Part shown: piece after piece, positions 54,327 through 64,000 of the stretch | Layout of the letters: each line of letters starts with the position of its first letter | Numbering within the stretch: the stretch's first letter is position 1 | Made by a program: the position numbers and the translations under genes | The notes under the pieces: generated by a model | Databases searched by the model: none | Told to the model about the DNA's origin: nothing | What the model saw: only the letters and a program-made list of their open reading frames with translations | Source: Kosakonia pseudosacchari | GTDB lineage: Bacteria > Pseudomonadota > Gammaproteobacteria > Enterobacterales > Enterobacteriaceae | Assembly (NCBI RefSeq): GCF_900184035.1 | Contig: NZ_FXWP01000013.1 | Coordinates: forward strand, 186,001-250,000 | Reading direction: 5' to 3' | Length of the DNA stretch: 64,000 nt

Positions 54327-54737
54327 TTAACGCATGAAATCGCCTGCGGCTTCGGGCTGGTACAGCAGTTCGAGCACTTCAAGGTCGGTGGTGGTGCCGC
54401 CCGGCAGTTCCCAGTGAATGGTATCGCCAACGCGCAAGCCCAGCAGCGCTGCACCGACAGGCGCAAGCACCGAAAGCTGGCTGGCGCTGTCGGTCACATT
54501 CGCCGGATAAACCAGCGTGCGCACGCGCTCTTCACCGCTTTTCAGCTCGCGGAATTTTACCGTGCTGTTCATGGTCACCACATCGTGTGGTATCGCTTCT
54601 GGCGCGCACATCTGGGCGCGATCCAACTCTTCATTTAGCGCATCCGCGACCGGCAGGTTAGCGTGAGCGGGCTGCTCAAGCAGACGGTCGAGGCGCTCGG
54701 CGTCTCGCTCATTAATGATAATGGCAGGTCTGGACAT
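54327..54737 (-). CDS. rnk: Nucleoside diphosphate kinase regulator Rnk
   Basis: 136 residues from ATG 54737, matching E. coli Rnk. N-terminal helices ([20 protein letters not shown]) followed by the GreA/GreB-like C-terminal domain ([20 protein letters not shown] and [20 protein letters not shown]). Rnk binds RNA polymerase through this domain and affects nucleotide metabolism. Same strand as rna upstream, separated by a terminator. Confidence 0.92.
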   Translation of the reverse strand: MSRPAIIINERDAERLDRLLEQPAHANLPVADALNEELDRAQMCAPEAIPHDVVTMNSTVKFRELKSGEERVRTLVYPANVTDSASQLSVLAPVGAALLGLRVGDTIHWELPGGTTTDLEVLELLYQPEAAGDFMR

Positions 54738-54765
54738 CTGGTACTCCATGTCAGGTGATTGATCC

Positions 54766-54799
54766 AAAGAAAAACCCTCGCCGTATGGCAGCGAGGGTT
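54766..54799 (-). terminator. Terminator of rna
   Basis: On the minus strand AACCCTCGC, loop TGCCATACG, GCGAGGGTT and TTTCTTT, upstream of rnk. Confidence 0.8.
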
Positions 54800-54875
54800 T
54801 GTCTACAGGGGATGATACTGACACGGCAGCGCGCTGTGAAGTGATGCCGCGCACATTTGCCGGAATTATGGTTTT

Positions 54876-55679
54876 TCAGTAGCCCGCTTTATCAATCACG
54901 AAGCTGCTCCCGCAGTTGCCGGGGTGCGGCTGCGGCAGTAAAGATGTTGCCGCGAGCGGGGCGTTTATCGCCTCGGCTTTGATGGCGATCTGCATTTCTG
55001 TCAGCCACGCCGGGTTGCCGCTACAGGTCAGTTTCACCGCTTTCACGCTTTGTTCGCCGTAAGCTTTCGCGACGGCGGCGTTGAATGCGTCGCGGGTGAC
55101 GGTTTTCCCATAGTTTTCTGCCAGAAACTGGCCGAGCGCGCTCTGTTTAATTTCCGTGTCCAGGCGTACCATCGCGCCGAAATAGTCGTCCGGATCGAAA
55201 CCAAAACAGACGCCGTGTTTGGCATATTCATAACGCTCAAGGCAGGTGGTGCTACCCGCGCCCGGCATGACGGCGTTGAGTTTGTTGGCCACTTCCAGCG
55301 ACAGGCCGGTTTCCGCAGCGGCGCATTTCTGGCTGGCTTTCGCCTCCGGCATGTTTGGAATCGGACGCGTGGCGCAGCCGAAGCGCATCCAGCGGCGATC
55401 GTCGACACCGCGCGCGGCGATGGATTTCGGCAGACCAGGCCACAGACCATGCACGGTCAGATAATCGGCTTTGTTGGCGGGTTCTTTTTGCGGCCGACAC
55501 TCATCTGGCTCATTGCGACCTTGCGCATGCAGGCTCTGGCAAAAACCGGTTTGCCAGGAGAGCGCCAGAACATAGCGGTCAAAGTCACCATACTGTGTGG
55601 GTTTGAGCGGTGCGGCATAAGCGACGGAGAACAGCGTTGCGGCAAGGCTTGCGCAGGTGAAGAATCCCTTTATAAACAT
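54876..55679 (-). CDS. rna: Periplasmic ribonuclease I (T2 family)
   Basis: Degrades RNA to nucleotides in the periplasm and, after leakage, in the cell. 267 residues from ATG 55679 (E. coli 268). Signal peptide MFIKGFFTCASLAATLFSVAYA. T2 signatures: YLTVHGLWPG near residue 76 (catalytic His) and ERYEYAKHGVCFGF near 147 (His and Lys), plus eight or more cysteines for disulphides. Lies between rnk and dcuC; in E. coli the next gene would be citT. Confidence 0.95.
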   Translation of the reverse strand: MFIKGFFTCASLAATLFSVAYAAPLKPTQYGDFDRYVLALSWQTGFCQSLHAQGRNEPDECRPQKEPANKADYLTVHGLWPGLPKSIAARGVDDRRWMRFGCATRPIPNMPEAKASQKCAAAETGLSLEVANKLNAVMPGAGSTTCLERYEYAKHGVCFGFDPDDYFGAMVRLDTEIKQSALGQFLAENYGKTVTRDAFNAAVAKAYGEQSVKAVKLTCSGNPAWLTEMQIAIKAEAINAPLAATSLLPQPHPGNCGSSFVIDKAGY

Positions 55680-55732
55680 AACAGTTCCTGATGGATGTAT
55701 CCGGGTAATTGCCATGCGTTATTAAACCATAA

Positions 55733-55757
55733 AAAAAGCGCCGGGCAGGCGCTTTTT
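55733..55757. terminator. Bidirectional terminator between dcuC and rna
   Basis: AGCGCC and GGCGCT with T runs on both strands (seven on the minus strand, five on the plus). Terminates dcuC on the minus strand. Confidence 0.85.
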
Positions 55758-55776
55758 CATAAATGGTGTTTATAAA

Positions 55777-57153
55777 TTAATGTACTGCGACTCCCGGGAC
55801 CAATACTTCGGTCGCGATGATCACCACAATCAGACCGACGATCACCGGCACCGATGTCCGTTTCACCACTTCAAAGGGGGAAATGTTCGCCATCCCCGCC
55901 ACGGCAACCACCACGCCGGAAACCGGGGAAATGGTGCGCCCAAGGTTAGAGGCCTGTAACATCGGAATAGACAGATAAGCCGGGTTGATCCCCGATTCGT
56001 GCGCCAGTTTCGGGATCATCTCGACAAACGCGTAGAACGGCGCATTACCGGAACCGGTAGTCATCGCCGCCAGCATCGTCAGCGTGACCAGCACCAGCAT
56101 CAAAATAATGCTCGCTGAGCCGAAGGAGGTGGCAATCGAAATCAGGCTCTGGATAAAGCCAATGGTGCTTAACCCTTGGGCGAAAACCCCGGCGGCAACC
56201 AGCAACATCACCACGCCGGCAAAGGCATCCGCCATGCCGCGATAAGCCACTTCCAGCCCGGAAAAGACATTTTGCGTGTTGAAACCGCGCAAAAATTCCA
56301 GCACTGCCGCCAGCAACATGCAAATCACCAGAATGGTGATGATATGCAGTTCAGGACCCCATTTGCCGTCGAAAATTAGTACGCCGATAATTGGCGTAAA
56401 CGGCAGGATGGCGTAGAACGCGGGCGCATTGGTGGTGATGTCTTTCACATCCAGCATTTCGCTGACAATGTGCTCTTTTTTATCCAGATACCGCTGCCAG
56501 AAAAAGTGCGCAATCGCCATGGCGATAATCGCCGCAATAGAGATGGGCAGGGTGGTTTTAAAGGCGAAGTCGATAAGCGGCATCTCTGCGGCTTTCGCGG
56601 CCAGCACCACATCACCGGAGGTGGGCGAAAGAATGATTGCTGCCGGAGAGGCGCAAATCGCGGCTGCCGCACCGCGGCTGATGCCGACGTTGACCATCAC
56701 CGGGAACAGGGTTGCCATCAACAGTACGCCAAGACCCGTGGCGGAAGAGACTGCCAGCGACATCAGACAGGCGACAAAATAGGCGGCAATCATCAGCAAG
56801 TAAGGCGAGTTGATAAAGCGCAGCGGACGTGAAGCCAGCTTCACCACCATGTCGTTGGCGCCGATGTGGGTCATATAAGCGGCAAAACCACACAGCATCA
56901 TGATCATCATGCCGAGATCGCCACCGCGGCTCATCAGCAGAATTTTAATGTATTCGACAATATCGGTCGCGCTATAGCCGGTGCTGGTGGCGCTGCCGGG
57001 TAATATTTTATGGCCCATCAGCGCACTGACAATTAATAGCGCCAGACCGCCGACAAACAGCACGCCGGTGGCGGAGTAGCCTTTGATGATGTAGCGCGCT
57101 ACGCCGACAATCACCACCACGCCTATCAGCAGTTCAATGAGTGTTAATAACAT
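55777..57153 (-). CDS. dcuC: Anaerobic C4-dicarboxylate transporter DcuC
   Basis: Membrane antiporter that exports succinate during fermentation. 458 residues (E. coli 461), twelve or so hydrophobic helices. Recognisable stretches: LLIVSALMGHKILPGS near residue 40, GFAAYMTHIGANDMVVKLAS near 87, ASPAAIILSPTSGDVVLAAK near 168 and NLGRTISPVSGVVVAVAGM near 400. The 244-base upstream region is AT-rich and contains the promoter. In E. coli a citrate-fermentation cluster separates rna from dcuC, which is missing here. Confidence 0.93.
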   Translation of the reverse strand: MLLTLIELLIGVVVIVGVARYIIKGYSATGVLFVGGLALLIVSALMGHKILPGSATSTGYSATDIVEYIKILLMSRGGDLGMMIMMLCGFAAYMTHIGANDMVVKLASRPLRFINSPYLLMIAAYFVACLMSLAVSSATGLGVLLMATLFPVMVNVGISRGAAAAICASPAAIILSPTSGDVVLAAKAAEMPLIDFAFKTTLPISIAAIIAMAIAHFFWQRYLDKKEHIVSEMLDVKDITTNAPAFYAILPFTPIIGVLIFDGKWGPELHIITILVICMLLAAVLEFLRGFNTQNVFSGLEVAYRGMADAFAGVVMLLVAAGVFAQGLSTIGFIQSLISIATSFGSASIILMLVLVTLTMLAAMTTGSGNAPFYAFVEMIPKLAHESGINPAYLSIPMLQASNLGRTISPVSGVVVAVAGMANISPFEVVKRTSVPVIVGLIVVIIATEVLVPGVAVH

Positions 57154-57338
57154 GTTGTTGGCCCCGGAGGTTGACCTGAAGGAAAAGTAAGTAAAAAAAC
57201 TGGCAACGCAATGTGCCGAATAACCGCTAACGGATAGATGATTAAAATCAACAAAGCGATGTGTTGAGCGAATAATCTCGTTAATTTGTTATCACTCCAC
57301 TCAATTAATAGTGGCTGAGCAATAATCGGTATTAATCG

Positions 57339-57360
57339 GAAATGATAAATTTGTTATTTA
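57339..57360. promoter_or_regulatory. CusR-like box upstream of the copper operon
   Basis: GAAATGATAA, AT, TTGTTATTTA matches the CusR box AAAATGACAA-NN-TTGTCATTTT at eight of ten positions on each side. It is about 140 bases upstream of the first gene of the copper operon. A CusRS pair is not seen in the window, so it may be past the end or elsewhere. Confidence 0.6.
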
Positions 57361-57499
57361 AAGAGTGCTGATAAGTTAATTAATTTAATAGTTTCGGTTG
57401 CGATTTATTCCCGGGCGTAAATTAGCTAAAAAACACTTTAAAAATAAAAATGATGCTGCTTATACTCGCCATTACTTTCTTTTCACCCATGGCAACGTT

Positions 57500-57910
57500 A
57501 TGTACGCAGGCTGGCTATACCGATTGCGCTTTATTAAGCGGCATTTGTTGATGCTGCTGATGGCGTTTGGTTGGCTTTTGATTCAAAGCCAGGTGGCGAT
57601 TGCGTCTCACGACTGTGATGTCAGCGTGCAGGGTGCAAATATGATGGTTCAGCATATGAACCATCAAATGGCGATGCCTGACACTGCGCCGCAAATGGAC
57701 ATGATGAAAACGCCGCTGTGCGAAAAACATTGTGTGCCGGATCTGGCGCAAAAAGACACCGATCACGTTTCACTGGTGGCGCTGCCCGTTTCGCTGACGC
57801 TTTCGGTCGCTGAACCTGTTTGTGACTCCGTCGCGCATGACGGATGGTCGTTAACCCCTCCCGCGATAGGCCCGCCGGCAACGATTCGTTTTTGTCGGTT
57901 CCGTGAATAG
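57500..57910 (+). CDS. Putative exported metal-binding protein of the copper operon
   Basis: 136 residues from ATG 57500 (the start is uncertain; no strong ribosome site). A hydrophobic stretch (LLMLLMAFGWLLIQSQVAIA) forms a signal or anchor. The mature part is His- and Met-rich (VQHMNHQMAMPDTAPQMDMM) with a CEKHC pair, consistent with Cu(I) binding. Resembles uncharacterised proteins at the head of enterobacterial cus-like loci; the family was not identified. Followed by cusF after 56 bases. Confidence 0.65.
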   Translation: MYAGWLYRLRFIKRHLLMLLMAFGWLLIQSQVAIASHDCDVSVQGANMMVQHMNHQMAMPDTAPQMDMMKTPLCEKHCVPDLAQKDTDHVSLVALPVSLTLSVAEPVCDSVAHDGWSLTPPAIGPPATIRFCRFRE

Positions 57911-57966
57911 AAACCTGTTAATGCATTGAATTTCATCTATTTCATTGTTTAACAGGAGTTTTTATT

Positions 57967-58317
57967 ATGCGTTCTTCTCTTCTTTGCATGCTCTCTGGCG
58001 TGCTGTTTTTCTCCTTTGCCGCTCACGCGGAAGATATGCCCGCAATGCACGGTATGCACGATATGTCGCAGCACCCGGCGATGCATAGCCAAATGCAAAC
58101 CTACCAAAGCCAGGGCGTTATCAAAAAAATCACCCCCGATGCGATTTCGATCGCCCATAAAGCCATTCCTGCACTGAACTGGCCGCCAATGACTATGCAA
58201 TTTGCAGTGGTCAAAGGCAGCACGTCTGCACCGGTGAAAGTGGGCGATAAGGTCGACTTCACCTTTGTGCAGAGCGAAAACGGCTACCAGCTCGTTTCAT
58301 TAACGCCGCAACGCTAA
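57967..58317 (+). CDS. cusF: Periplasmic copper chaperone CusF
   Basis: 116 residues. Signal peptide MRSSLLCMLSGVLFFSFAAHA, then a His/Met-rich stretch (DMPAMHGMHDMSQHP) and the OB-fold CusF domain. The binding residues of CusF (His, Trp and two Met) are all visible in SIAHKAIPALNWPPMTMQF. It hands Cu(I) or Ag(I) to the CusCBA efflux pump. Ribosome site AGGAG before ATG. Confidence 0.93.
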   Translation: MRSSLLCMLSGVLFFSFAAHAEDMPAMHGMHDMSQHPAMHSQMQTYQSQGVIKKITPDAISIAHKAIPALNWPPMTMQFAVVKGSTSAPVKVGDKVDFTFVQSENGYQLVSLTPQR

Positions 58318-58329
58318 CCGGGGGCAACA

Positions 58330-59583
58330 ATGAAACGTTACTCGCTGAGCCTGCGGCTCGGCGGGGTGTTGCTTGGACTGATGTGCTCCGCCGCGCAGGC
58401 GGAGTCACTGACGCTGACGCAAACCCTTGCCGCCGCTGAGCGCTATTCCGCAGAACTTTCCGCTAATCGCAATGAAGCGCAGGCGCTGGATGCGATGGCG
58501 GATTCTGCTCGCCAGTTACCTGACCCGAAGCTGAAATTCGGTATTGAAAACGTCCCGGTGCAGGGCAATAACGACCACCGTTTAACCCGCGAAGGGATGA
58601 CGATGCAGCGGATCGGCATCATGCAGCAGTATGTCAGCGCCGAAAAACGCGATCGTAAAGCCGATACCTTGTTGGCGGAAGCGCAAAGTGTTAGCGCCAA
58701 ATCCGCCGTCGTGCGCGCCAATTTACAGCGCGACACCGCCCAGGCGTGGCTCGACTTAGCGCTTTCGCAACAGGCGTTGCAGACTGCGCGTAAATTGCTG
58801 GCAGAAACCGAACGCCAGCAAGGCGCGCAGCGCGCCAGCGTGGGTGCCGGCAATGCTGCACCAGACAGTGTGCTGGCCTTCCGGGTTGGCCTGAGCGCAA
58901 TGCGCGATAAGCTCACGCTCGCCGAACGTGATGTGCAACTGGCGCAAACCCGCCTGACACAGCTGACTGGCGAGGATGTGAGCGCCGTTTCCGGCGAGCT
59001 TCCGCGATATCAACGTCTGCCTGCGGATGAAAAAACGCTGGAGCAGGGCATCGCGCAGCATCCTGACATTATCGCTGCTGCCAGCATGGCGAACAGCGCG
59101 AAAGCGCGTTCTGCACAGTCAGCGGTTGCCGCCATCCCGGATGTCGAGGTGGAAGTCTGGTACGGACGCCGCGCCGAAGGGTACGAAGATATGGCTGGGG
59201 TCATGTTTACCGTCGATTTGCCGCTGTTCCAGTCCCACCGGCAGGACAAAGATCACGCCGCCGATGTCTCCCGCACCATGCAGGCCAACGACCAGTTGGC
59301 GCTGGCTGAGCGCGATCACGCTGCACAGTTGCATTCGCTTATTGCCGAATATAACGCCGCGCAAACCCTGTGGATGCGCCAGCGTGACGAAGTGCTGCCA
59401 CTGGTTCGCCAGCGAGCCACGTTACTGGCGGCGCAATATCGTTCCGGGCAGTCAGATCTCTCTGCACTGCTGGAAGCACGGCGCAATGTGCTTGATAGCG
59501 AACTGGCCGCGAACCAGGCCGAGAAAGCGATGGCACAGAAATGGGCCGCAATCCGCTGGCTGATCCCACAGGAGTTAAGGTAA
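58330..59583 (+). CDS. TolC-family outer-membrane channel of the copper efflux pump
   Basis: 417 residues. Signal peptide to residue 24 (SAAQAES), then the paired outer-membrane-efflux repeats: SLTLTQTLAAAERYSAELS, AQAWLDLALSQQALQTARKL near 145 and LNQAQTAWLDLAL-like helices later (DHAAQLHSLIAEYNAAQTL). It is shorter than CusC (about 460 residues) and lacks a lipobox, closer to CzcC-like channels. Outer-membrane exit of the RND pump encoded downstream. Overlaps cusB by one base. Confidence 0.88.
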   Translation: MKRYSLSLRLGGVLLGLMCSAAQAESLTLTQTLAAAERYSAELSANRNEAQALDAMADSARQLPDPKLKFGIENVPVQGNNDHRLTREGMTMQRIGIMQQYVSAEKRDRKADTLLAEAQSVSAKSAVVRANLQRDTAQAWLDLALSQQALQTARKLLAETERQQGAQRASVGAGNAAPDSVLAFRVGLSAMRDKLTLAERDVQLAQTRLTQLTGEDVSAVSGELPRYQRLPADEKTLEQGIAQHPDIIAAASMANSAKARSAQSAVAAIPDVEVEVWYGRRAEGYEDMAGVMFTVDLPLFQSHRQDKDHAADVSRTMQANDQLALAERDHAAQLHSLIAEYNAAQTLWMRQRDEVLPLVRQRATLLAAQYRSGQSDLSALLEARRNVLDSELAANQAEKAMAQKWAAIRWLIPQELR

Positions 59584-61037
59584 TGAAGAAAACGATTTTA
59601 GCCGTCGTGATTGCGGCTTGCCTGGCGGCGGGCGTAGGGTATTTCGCCGGTCGCCAGCACAGTGCGCCTGTGGCTTCCGGCGAACAAACGCCGCAACGAA
59701 AAGTGCTCTACTGGTACGATCCAATGGTGCCGGATCAGCGTTTTGACAAGCCGGGTAAATCACCGTTTATGGATATGCCGCTGGTGCCGCGTTATGCCGA
59801 TGAAACACCTGCCAGCGGTGGTGTCAGCGTCAGTGCGCAGCAGCAGCAAAACCTGGGGATGACGACGGCGAAAGCGGAAAAACGAGCGCTTGCCGAGGCG
59901 TTTTCTGCCTTCGCCACGGTAACCACCGATGAGCGCAGCATTCAGAGCGTGCCTTCTCCGGCGGCTGGCGTGGTGGAAAAGCTGTTTGTCCGCGCGCCAC
60001 AACAGTGGGTAAAGAAAGGGGAAGCACTGGCGCAGCTGTGGATCCCGCAATGGACCACGGCGCAGCAGGAGTATCTGGCGGTGCGCCAGTTAGGTGATGG
60101 CGAACTGACGCGCGCCGCCCGCGAGCGGCTGGCGCTGCAGTTTATGCCGGATGCCATTATTCGCGCGGTTGAACGCAGCGGGAAACCGCAAACCCGGCTC
60201 ACCCTGCGCGCCGATCGCGACGGTTATGTGGTGAAACTTGATTCCCGCGAAGGCGCACAAGTTGCCGCTACCCAAGTTCTCTTTGAGCTGGCGAACCTTG
60301 ATCCTGTCTGGCTGGTGGTCGATTACCCGCAAAGCCAGGCGCAGGCACTCACTGTGGGTAGCGACATCATTGCCACGTCAGGTAGTTGGCCGGGCGAGCA
60401 GTTTCACGGTCGCGTCAGCGAGCTGCTGCCTCAGCTTGAAACCACCACCCGGACGCTGAAAGCGCGCATCGTGCTGGATAATCCGCAGCAAAAACTCAAA
60501 CCCGGCATGTTCCTTACCGTTACTCAACCTGCTTCAGCGCAACAGCCTGACGTGCTGGCCATTCCGGAAGAGGCACTGATTGAAACCGGTGCGGCAAGCC
60601 GCGTGTTACTGGCGACGGGCGACGGGCATTTCCAGGCCGTTAACGTCACCACCGGACGTACAGCACAGGGCTGGACCGAAGTGCTTTCCGGGTTGAAAGA
60701 GGGCGACAACGTAGTGACGTCCGGTCAGTTCCTGATTGATTCGGAAGCCAGCCTGCGTAGCGCGTTACCGCAACAGCAAGCCCCGCAAGCGGCTGCGAAA
60801 AAAGCGCCAACCTACGATTCTACCGGTGTGGTGAAAGCGATGGATGCGGGGAGCATTACGCTGTCGCACCAGCCGATCCCGGCGCTGAACTGGGGAGCGA
60901 TGACGATGGATTTCGTTCTTAAGCAGCCGGAACCCGCCATCAAAGTGGGCGATAAGGTGATGTTCAGCTTCACGCTGGATGATGAGCAGGGCGCTGTCAT
61001 TACCCATCTGATGCCGGTGCAGGAGACGATGAAATGA
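59583..61037 (+). CDS. cusB: RND efflux adaptor CusB with C-terminal CusF domain
   Basis: 484 residues from ATG 59583. N-terminal signal-anchor [17 protein letters not shown], a heavy-metal-binding stretch ([29 protein letters not shown]) and a HlyD-type adaptor body ([20 protein letters not shown] near 135, [15 protein letters not shown] near 230). The last 80 residues ([33 protein letters not shown]) repeat the CusF fold with the same His, Trp and two Met. It links the RND pump to the outer-membrane channel. Overlaps cusA by four bases. Confidence 0.92.
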   Translation: MKKTILAVVIAACLAAGVGYFAGRQHSAPVASGEQTPQRKVLYWYDPMVPDQRFDKPGKSPFMDMPLVPRYADETPASGGVSVSAQQQQNLGMTTAKAEKRALAEAFSAFATVTTDERSIQSVPSPAAGVVEKLFVRAPQQWVKKGEALAQLWIPQWTTAQQEYLAVRQLGDGELTRAARERLALQFMPDAIIRAVERSGKPQTRLTLRADRDGYVVKLDSREGAQVAATQVLFELANLDPVWLVVDYPQSQAQALTVGSDIIATSGSWPGEQFHGRVSELLPQLETTTRTLKARIVLDNPQQKLKPGMFLTVTQPASAQQPDVLAIPEEALIETGAASRVLLATGDGHFQAVNVTTGRTAQGWTEVLSGLKEGDNVVTSGQFLIDSEASLRSALPQQQAPQAAAKKAPTYDSTGVVKAMDAGSITLSHQPIPALNWGAMTMDFVLKQPEPAIKVGDKVMFSFTLDDEQGAVITHLMPVQETMK

Positions 61038-64000
61038 TTGCTGCCGTGATTCGCGCCTCGCTGCGTAACCGCTTGTTAATCCTGCTGGCCGCGCTGGTGC
61101 TTACCGGCTGGGGGATTTGGTCGATACAGCGCGCGCCGCTGGATGCCCTGCCGGATCTCTCCGATGTGCAGGTGATTATCCGCGCCAGCTATCCGGGTAA
61201 AGCGCCGCAACTCATTGAAGATCAGGTGACTTACCCGCTGACTACCGCCATGCTTTCCGTGCCGGGGGCGAAAACAGTTCGCGGCTATTCGATGTTTGGC
61301 GATGCCTATGTCTATGTGCTGTTTGATGATGATACCGACCTCTATTGGGCGCGTTCTCGCGTGCTGGAGAATTTAAGCCAAATCCAGTCTTCATTGCCTG
61401 CCGGCGTGAACGTCGGCTTAGGGCCGGATGCGACCGGCGTAGGCTGGATTTATGAATATGCGCTGGTGGATCGCAGCGGCAAACATAATCTGGCGGATCT
61501 GCGCGCGTTGCAGGACTGGACGCTGAAGTTCGAATTGAAAACAGTGCCAAACGTCGCGGAAGTGGCGAGTGTTGGCGGGATGGTGCGGCAGTATCAGGTT
61601 GTGCCGGATCCCGCGAAAATGCGGGCGCTGAATATAACCCATGAACAGATTGTCAGCGCTGTGCAGGCAGCGAACCAGGAGAGCGGCGGCGCGCTGCTGG
61701 AGATGGGCGAAGCCGAATTTATGGTGCGCACGACCGGTTATTTGCGGCAACTGGCAGATTTTCGCCAGATAGTCATTGCCAGCCGGGAAGGTGTGCCGGT
61801 GATGCTTTCAGATGTGGCGACGGTGCGCCTGGGGCCGGAGCTGCGTCGTGGCGTAGCGGAATATAATGGTGAAGGCGAAGTCGCGGGCGGCATCATCGTT
61901 ATGCGCTATGGCAAAAACGCGCTCGATACCATTCATGCGGTGAAAGCCAAACTCAGTGAGGTGCAAAAAACGCTGCCTGACGGCGTGGCTATCGTGCCGG
62001 TTTATGATCGCTCGACGCTGATTGAAAGTGCAGTCGAAACGCTGACGCATAAATTGATCGAGGAATTTATCGTCGTAGCCCTGGTTTGTACGCTGTTCCT
62101 GTTCCATTTCCGTTCGGCATTAGTGGCGATTGTGTCGCTGCCGCTGGGGATCCTCGGTGCGTTTATCGTCATGCATTACCAGGGTATTAACGCCAATATC
62201 ATGTCGCTTGGCGGGATTGCGATTGCGATCGGCGCAATGGTGGATGCGGCGATTGTGATGATTGAAAACATGCACAAAGTAATGGAGCAGTGGCGACACG
62301 ATAACCCGGATCGCCAGCCGACCAGTGCTGATTACTGGCGTTTTTCAGAACAGGCGGCAGTCGAAGTGGGACCGGCGCTATTTTGCAGCCTGCTGATCAT
62401 CACCTTGTCGTTTATTCCGGTATTTTCGCTGGAAGCGCAGGAAGGGCGTATGTTCTCGCCGCTGGCCTTCACCAAGAGCTGGGCGATGGCAGTCGCGGCC
62501 GGGCTTGGTATTACGCTGGTTCCGGTGCTGATGGGCTTGTTTATTCGCGGCAAGATCCCTGATGAGAAAGCCAACCCGATCAACCGGTTCCTGATCCGCA
62601 TGTATGAGCCGCTGCTGGATAAAGTGCTGGAGTGGCCGAAAGCGACGCTGGCGGTGGCGCTATTGTTGTTGCTGGCAACGTTATGGCCGTTGAGCCGTCT
62701 GGGCAGTGAGTTTATGCCGCCGCTCAACGAAGGCGATTTGCTGTATATGCCCTCGACGTTACCGGGGATCTCTGCGCGGGAAGCTGGGCGTTTATTGCAA
62801 CAAACCGACCGGCTGATTAAAAGCGTGCCGGAAGTGGCGAGCGTGTTTGGTAAAGCAGGCAGAGCGGAGAGCGCGACCGATCCCGCGCCGTTAACCATGC
62901 TGGAAACCACCATTCGCTTTAAGCCGCGCGATCAGTGGCGAGCGGGGATGACGCCGGAAAAACTGGTGGAAGAACTGGATAAAACCGTCAGGGTGCCGGG
63001 CATTGCCAATGTCTGGGTGCCGCCTATCCGTAACCGACTCGATATGCTGGCAACCGGGATCAAAAGCCCGGTGGGGATTAAGGTGAACGGCAATAATATT
63101 GCGGATATTGAACGTGTGGCGCAGCAAATCGAGCAGGTGGTGAAAACGGTGCCGGGTGTGACATCGGCGCTGGCCGAGCGTCTGGCGGGCGGGCGCTACG
63201 TCGATATCAACATTAACCGGCAGCAAGCCGCGCGCTATGGCGTGTCGGTAAAAGAGCTGCAATCTTTGGTTTCTACGCTGGTGGGTGGGGAAAACATTGG
63301 CGAAGTGCTACAGGGACGGGAGCGCTATCCCATCAATGTACGTTATCCGCGTGAAATCCGTGATAACGTTGATGATCTGCGCAAATTACCGGTGATCACT
63401 GAAAATGGCAGCCAGATTGCGTTAGGTGAACTGGCGGATATCGTGGTGAAAGAGGGGCCGCCGATGCTAAAAAGCGAGAATGCGCGCCTTTCGAACTGGA
63501 TCTACGTTGATCTGCGTGGTCGCGATTTGAAATCGGCTGTGGACGAGATGCAGCAGCGGGTAGCGCAGCAGGTAAAACTGCCGCAAGGGGTAACACTCTC
63601 GTGGTCCGGACAGTTTGAATATCTGGAACGTGCCACGGCAAAATTGAAAATCGTATTGCCGGTAACGTTAACGATTATCTTTGTCCTGTTATTTATTACC
63701 TTTAAGCGTATATCGGATGCCCTGTTAATAATGGGGACATTGCCCTTCTCGTTGATTGGCGGTGTCTGGTTATTGTGGCTGCTGGGATATAACTTATCCG
63801 TTGCGGGAGCTGTTGGTTTTATTGCTCTGGCCGGGGTGGCAGCGGAGTTCGGCGTTATTATGGTGCTCTATCTTAATCACGCGCTTGAGAAATATCTCAC
63901 GCGCGAGCCAGATGGCGGGAATAAGGTATTGCTACAGGCTATCCATGAAGGTGCGGTGCTCCGCGTGCGGCCAAAGGTGATGACGGTTGCGACGATTATG
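61034..64000 (+). CDS. cusA: RND heavy-metal efflux pump CusA, 3' end outside the window
   Basis: 989 codons are present and the frame is open to the last base; CusA is about 1047 residues, so some 60 residues and the stop are missing. ATG 61034 overlaps cusB as ATGA. RND pump marks: [20 protein letters not shown] as first helix, [15 protein letters not shown], a large periplasmic loop, [20 protein letters not shown] near 340 and [20 protein letters not shown] near 395. Methionines in TMLETTIRF and [13 protein letters not shown] correspond to the Cu/Ag relay of CusA. Exports Cu(I)/Ag(I) from periplasm and cytoplasm. Confidence 0.94.
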   Translation, partial: MIAAVIRASLRNRLLILLAALVLTGWGIWSIQRAPLDALPDLSDVQVIIRASYPGKAPQLIEDQVTYPLTTAMLSVPGAKTVRGYSMFGDAYVYVLFDDDTDLYWARSRVLENLSQIQSSLPAGVNVGLGPDATGVGWIYEYALVDRSGKHNLADLRALQDWTLKFELKTVPNVAEVASVGGMVRQYQVVPDPAKMRALNITHEQIVSAVQAANQESGGALLEMGEAEFMVRTTGYLRQLADFRQIVIASREGVPVMLSDVATVRLGPELRRGVAEYNGEGEVAGGIIVMRYGKNALDTIHAVKAKLSEVQKTLPDGVAIVPVYDRSTLIESAVETLTHKLIEEFIVVALVCTLFLFHFRSALVAIVSLPLGILGAFIVMHYQGINANIMSLGGIAIAIGAMVDAAIVMIENMHKVMEQWRHDNPDRQPTSADYWRFSEQAAVEVGPALFCSLLIITLSFIPVFSLEAQEGRMFSPLAFTKSWAMAVAAGLGITLVPVLMGLFIRGKIPDEKANPINRFLIRMYEPLLDKVLEWPKATLAVALLLLLATLWPLSRLGSEFMPPLNEGDLLYMPSTLPGISAREAGRLLQQTDRLIKSVPEVASVFGKAGRAESATDPAPLTMLETTIRFKPRDQWRAGMTPEKLVEELDKTVRVPGIANVWVPPIRNRLDMLATGIKSPVGIKVNGNNIADIERVAQQIEQVVKTVPGVTSALAERLAGGRYVDININRQQAARYGVSVKELQSLVSTLVGGENIGEVLQGRERYPINVRYPREIRDNVDDLRKLPVITENGSQIALGELADIVVKEGPPMLKSENARLSNWIYVDLRGRDLKSAVDEMQQRVAQQVKLPQGVTLSWSGQFEYLERATAKLKIVLPVTLTIIFVLLFITFKRISDALLIMGTLPFSLIGGVWLLWLLGYNLSVAGAVGFIALAGVAAEFGVIMVLYLNHALEKYLTREPDGGNKVLLQAIHEGAVLRVRPKVMTVATIM

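Noticed and set aside
57154-57338. FNR or ArcA box upstream of dcuC
   Set aside because: No match to the FNR consensus could be found by eye.

Overview
The window is a GC-rich enterobacterial chromosome segment with densely packed genes, carrying one visibly AT-rich stretch (about 44.9-47.0 kb). The genes hcxA, mtnE, dsbG, ahpCF, uspG, rnk, rna and dcuC appear in the same relative order as in Escherichia coli K-12 (b0599 to b0621). The complete methionine salvage set, a two-partner secretion locus and osmoprotectant genes fit a Klebsiella, Kosakonia, Enterobacter or Raoultella relative better than E. coli. I cannot name the species.

Layout. 0-1 kb: end of a TetR-type regulator and a ParE/CopG-type toxin-antitoxin pair. 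1-7.1 kb: betT divergent from betIBA, choline uptake and oxidation to glycine betaine. 7.1-15.6 kb: hcxA, a ribose-type ABC importer with an LVIVD-repeat protein, then mtnK and mtnA divergent around a MetJ operator; this block looks like methylthioribose uptake and salvage. 15.7-31.7 kb: two exported unknown proteins, a siderophore-type ABC importer, a PQQ-type sugar dehydrogenase lipoprotein, a TonB receptor with a second ABC importer and a FhuF-type reductase, an AraC regulator and a second-type leuA. Two Fur boxes precede the iron operons. 31.9-40.1 kb: two unknown genes, a TpsA/TpsB secretion pair, then SdpI-like and MafI-like (immunity-type) genes.

40.1-47.0 kb is an accessory region: a chemoreceptor, a DUF1349 protein, an XRE regulator, a TacA/TacT-type toxin-antitoxin pair with a perfect palindromic operator, a small coupled gene pair, an unlisted ribbon-helix-helix protein, and an AT-rich two-gene DUF262 plus HEPN-nuclease operon that is the strongest candidate for an undercharacterised defence system.

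47.0-64.0 kb: mtnDCB divergent from mtnE around tandem MetJ boxes, dsbG, a candidate small RNA, ahpCF, uspG, rnk, rna, dcuC, and a copper-efflux operon (small metal-binding protein, cusF, TolC-type channel, cusB with a fused CusF domain, cusA cut off by the window end) preceded by a CusR-like palindrome. The methionine salvage pathway is complete in this window (mtnK, A, B, C, D, E) but split into two blocks 31 kb apart. No rRNA, tRNA, CRISPR array or insertion sequence was seen.
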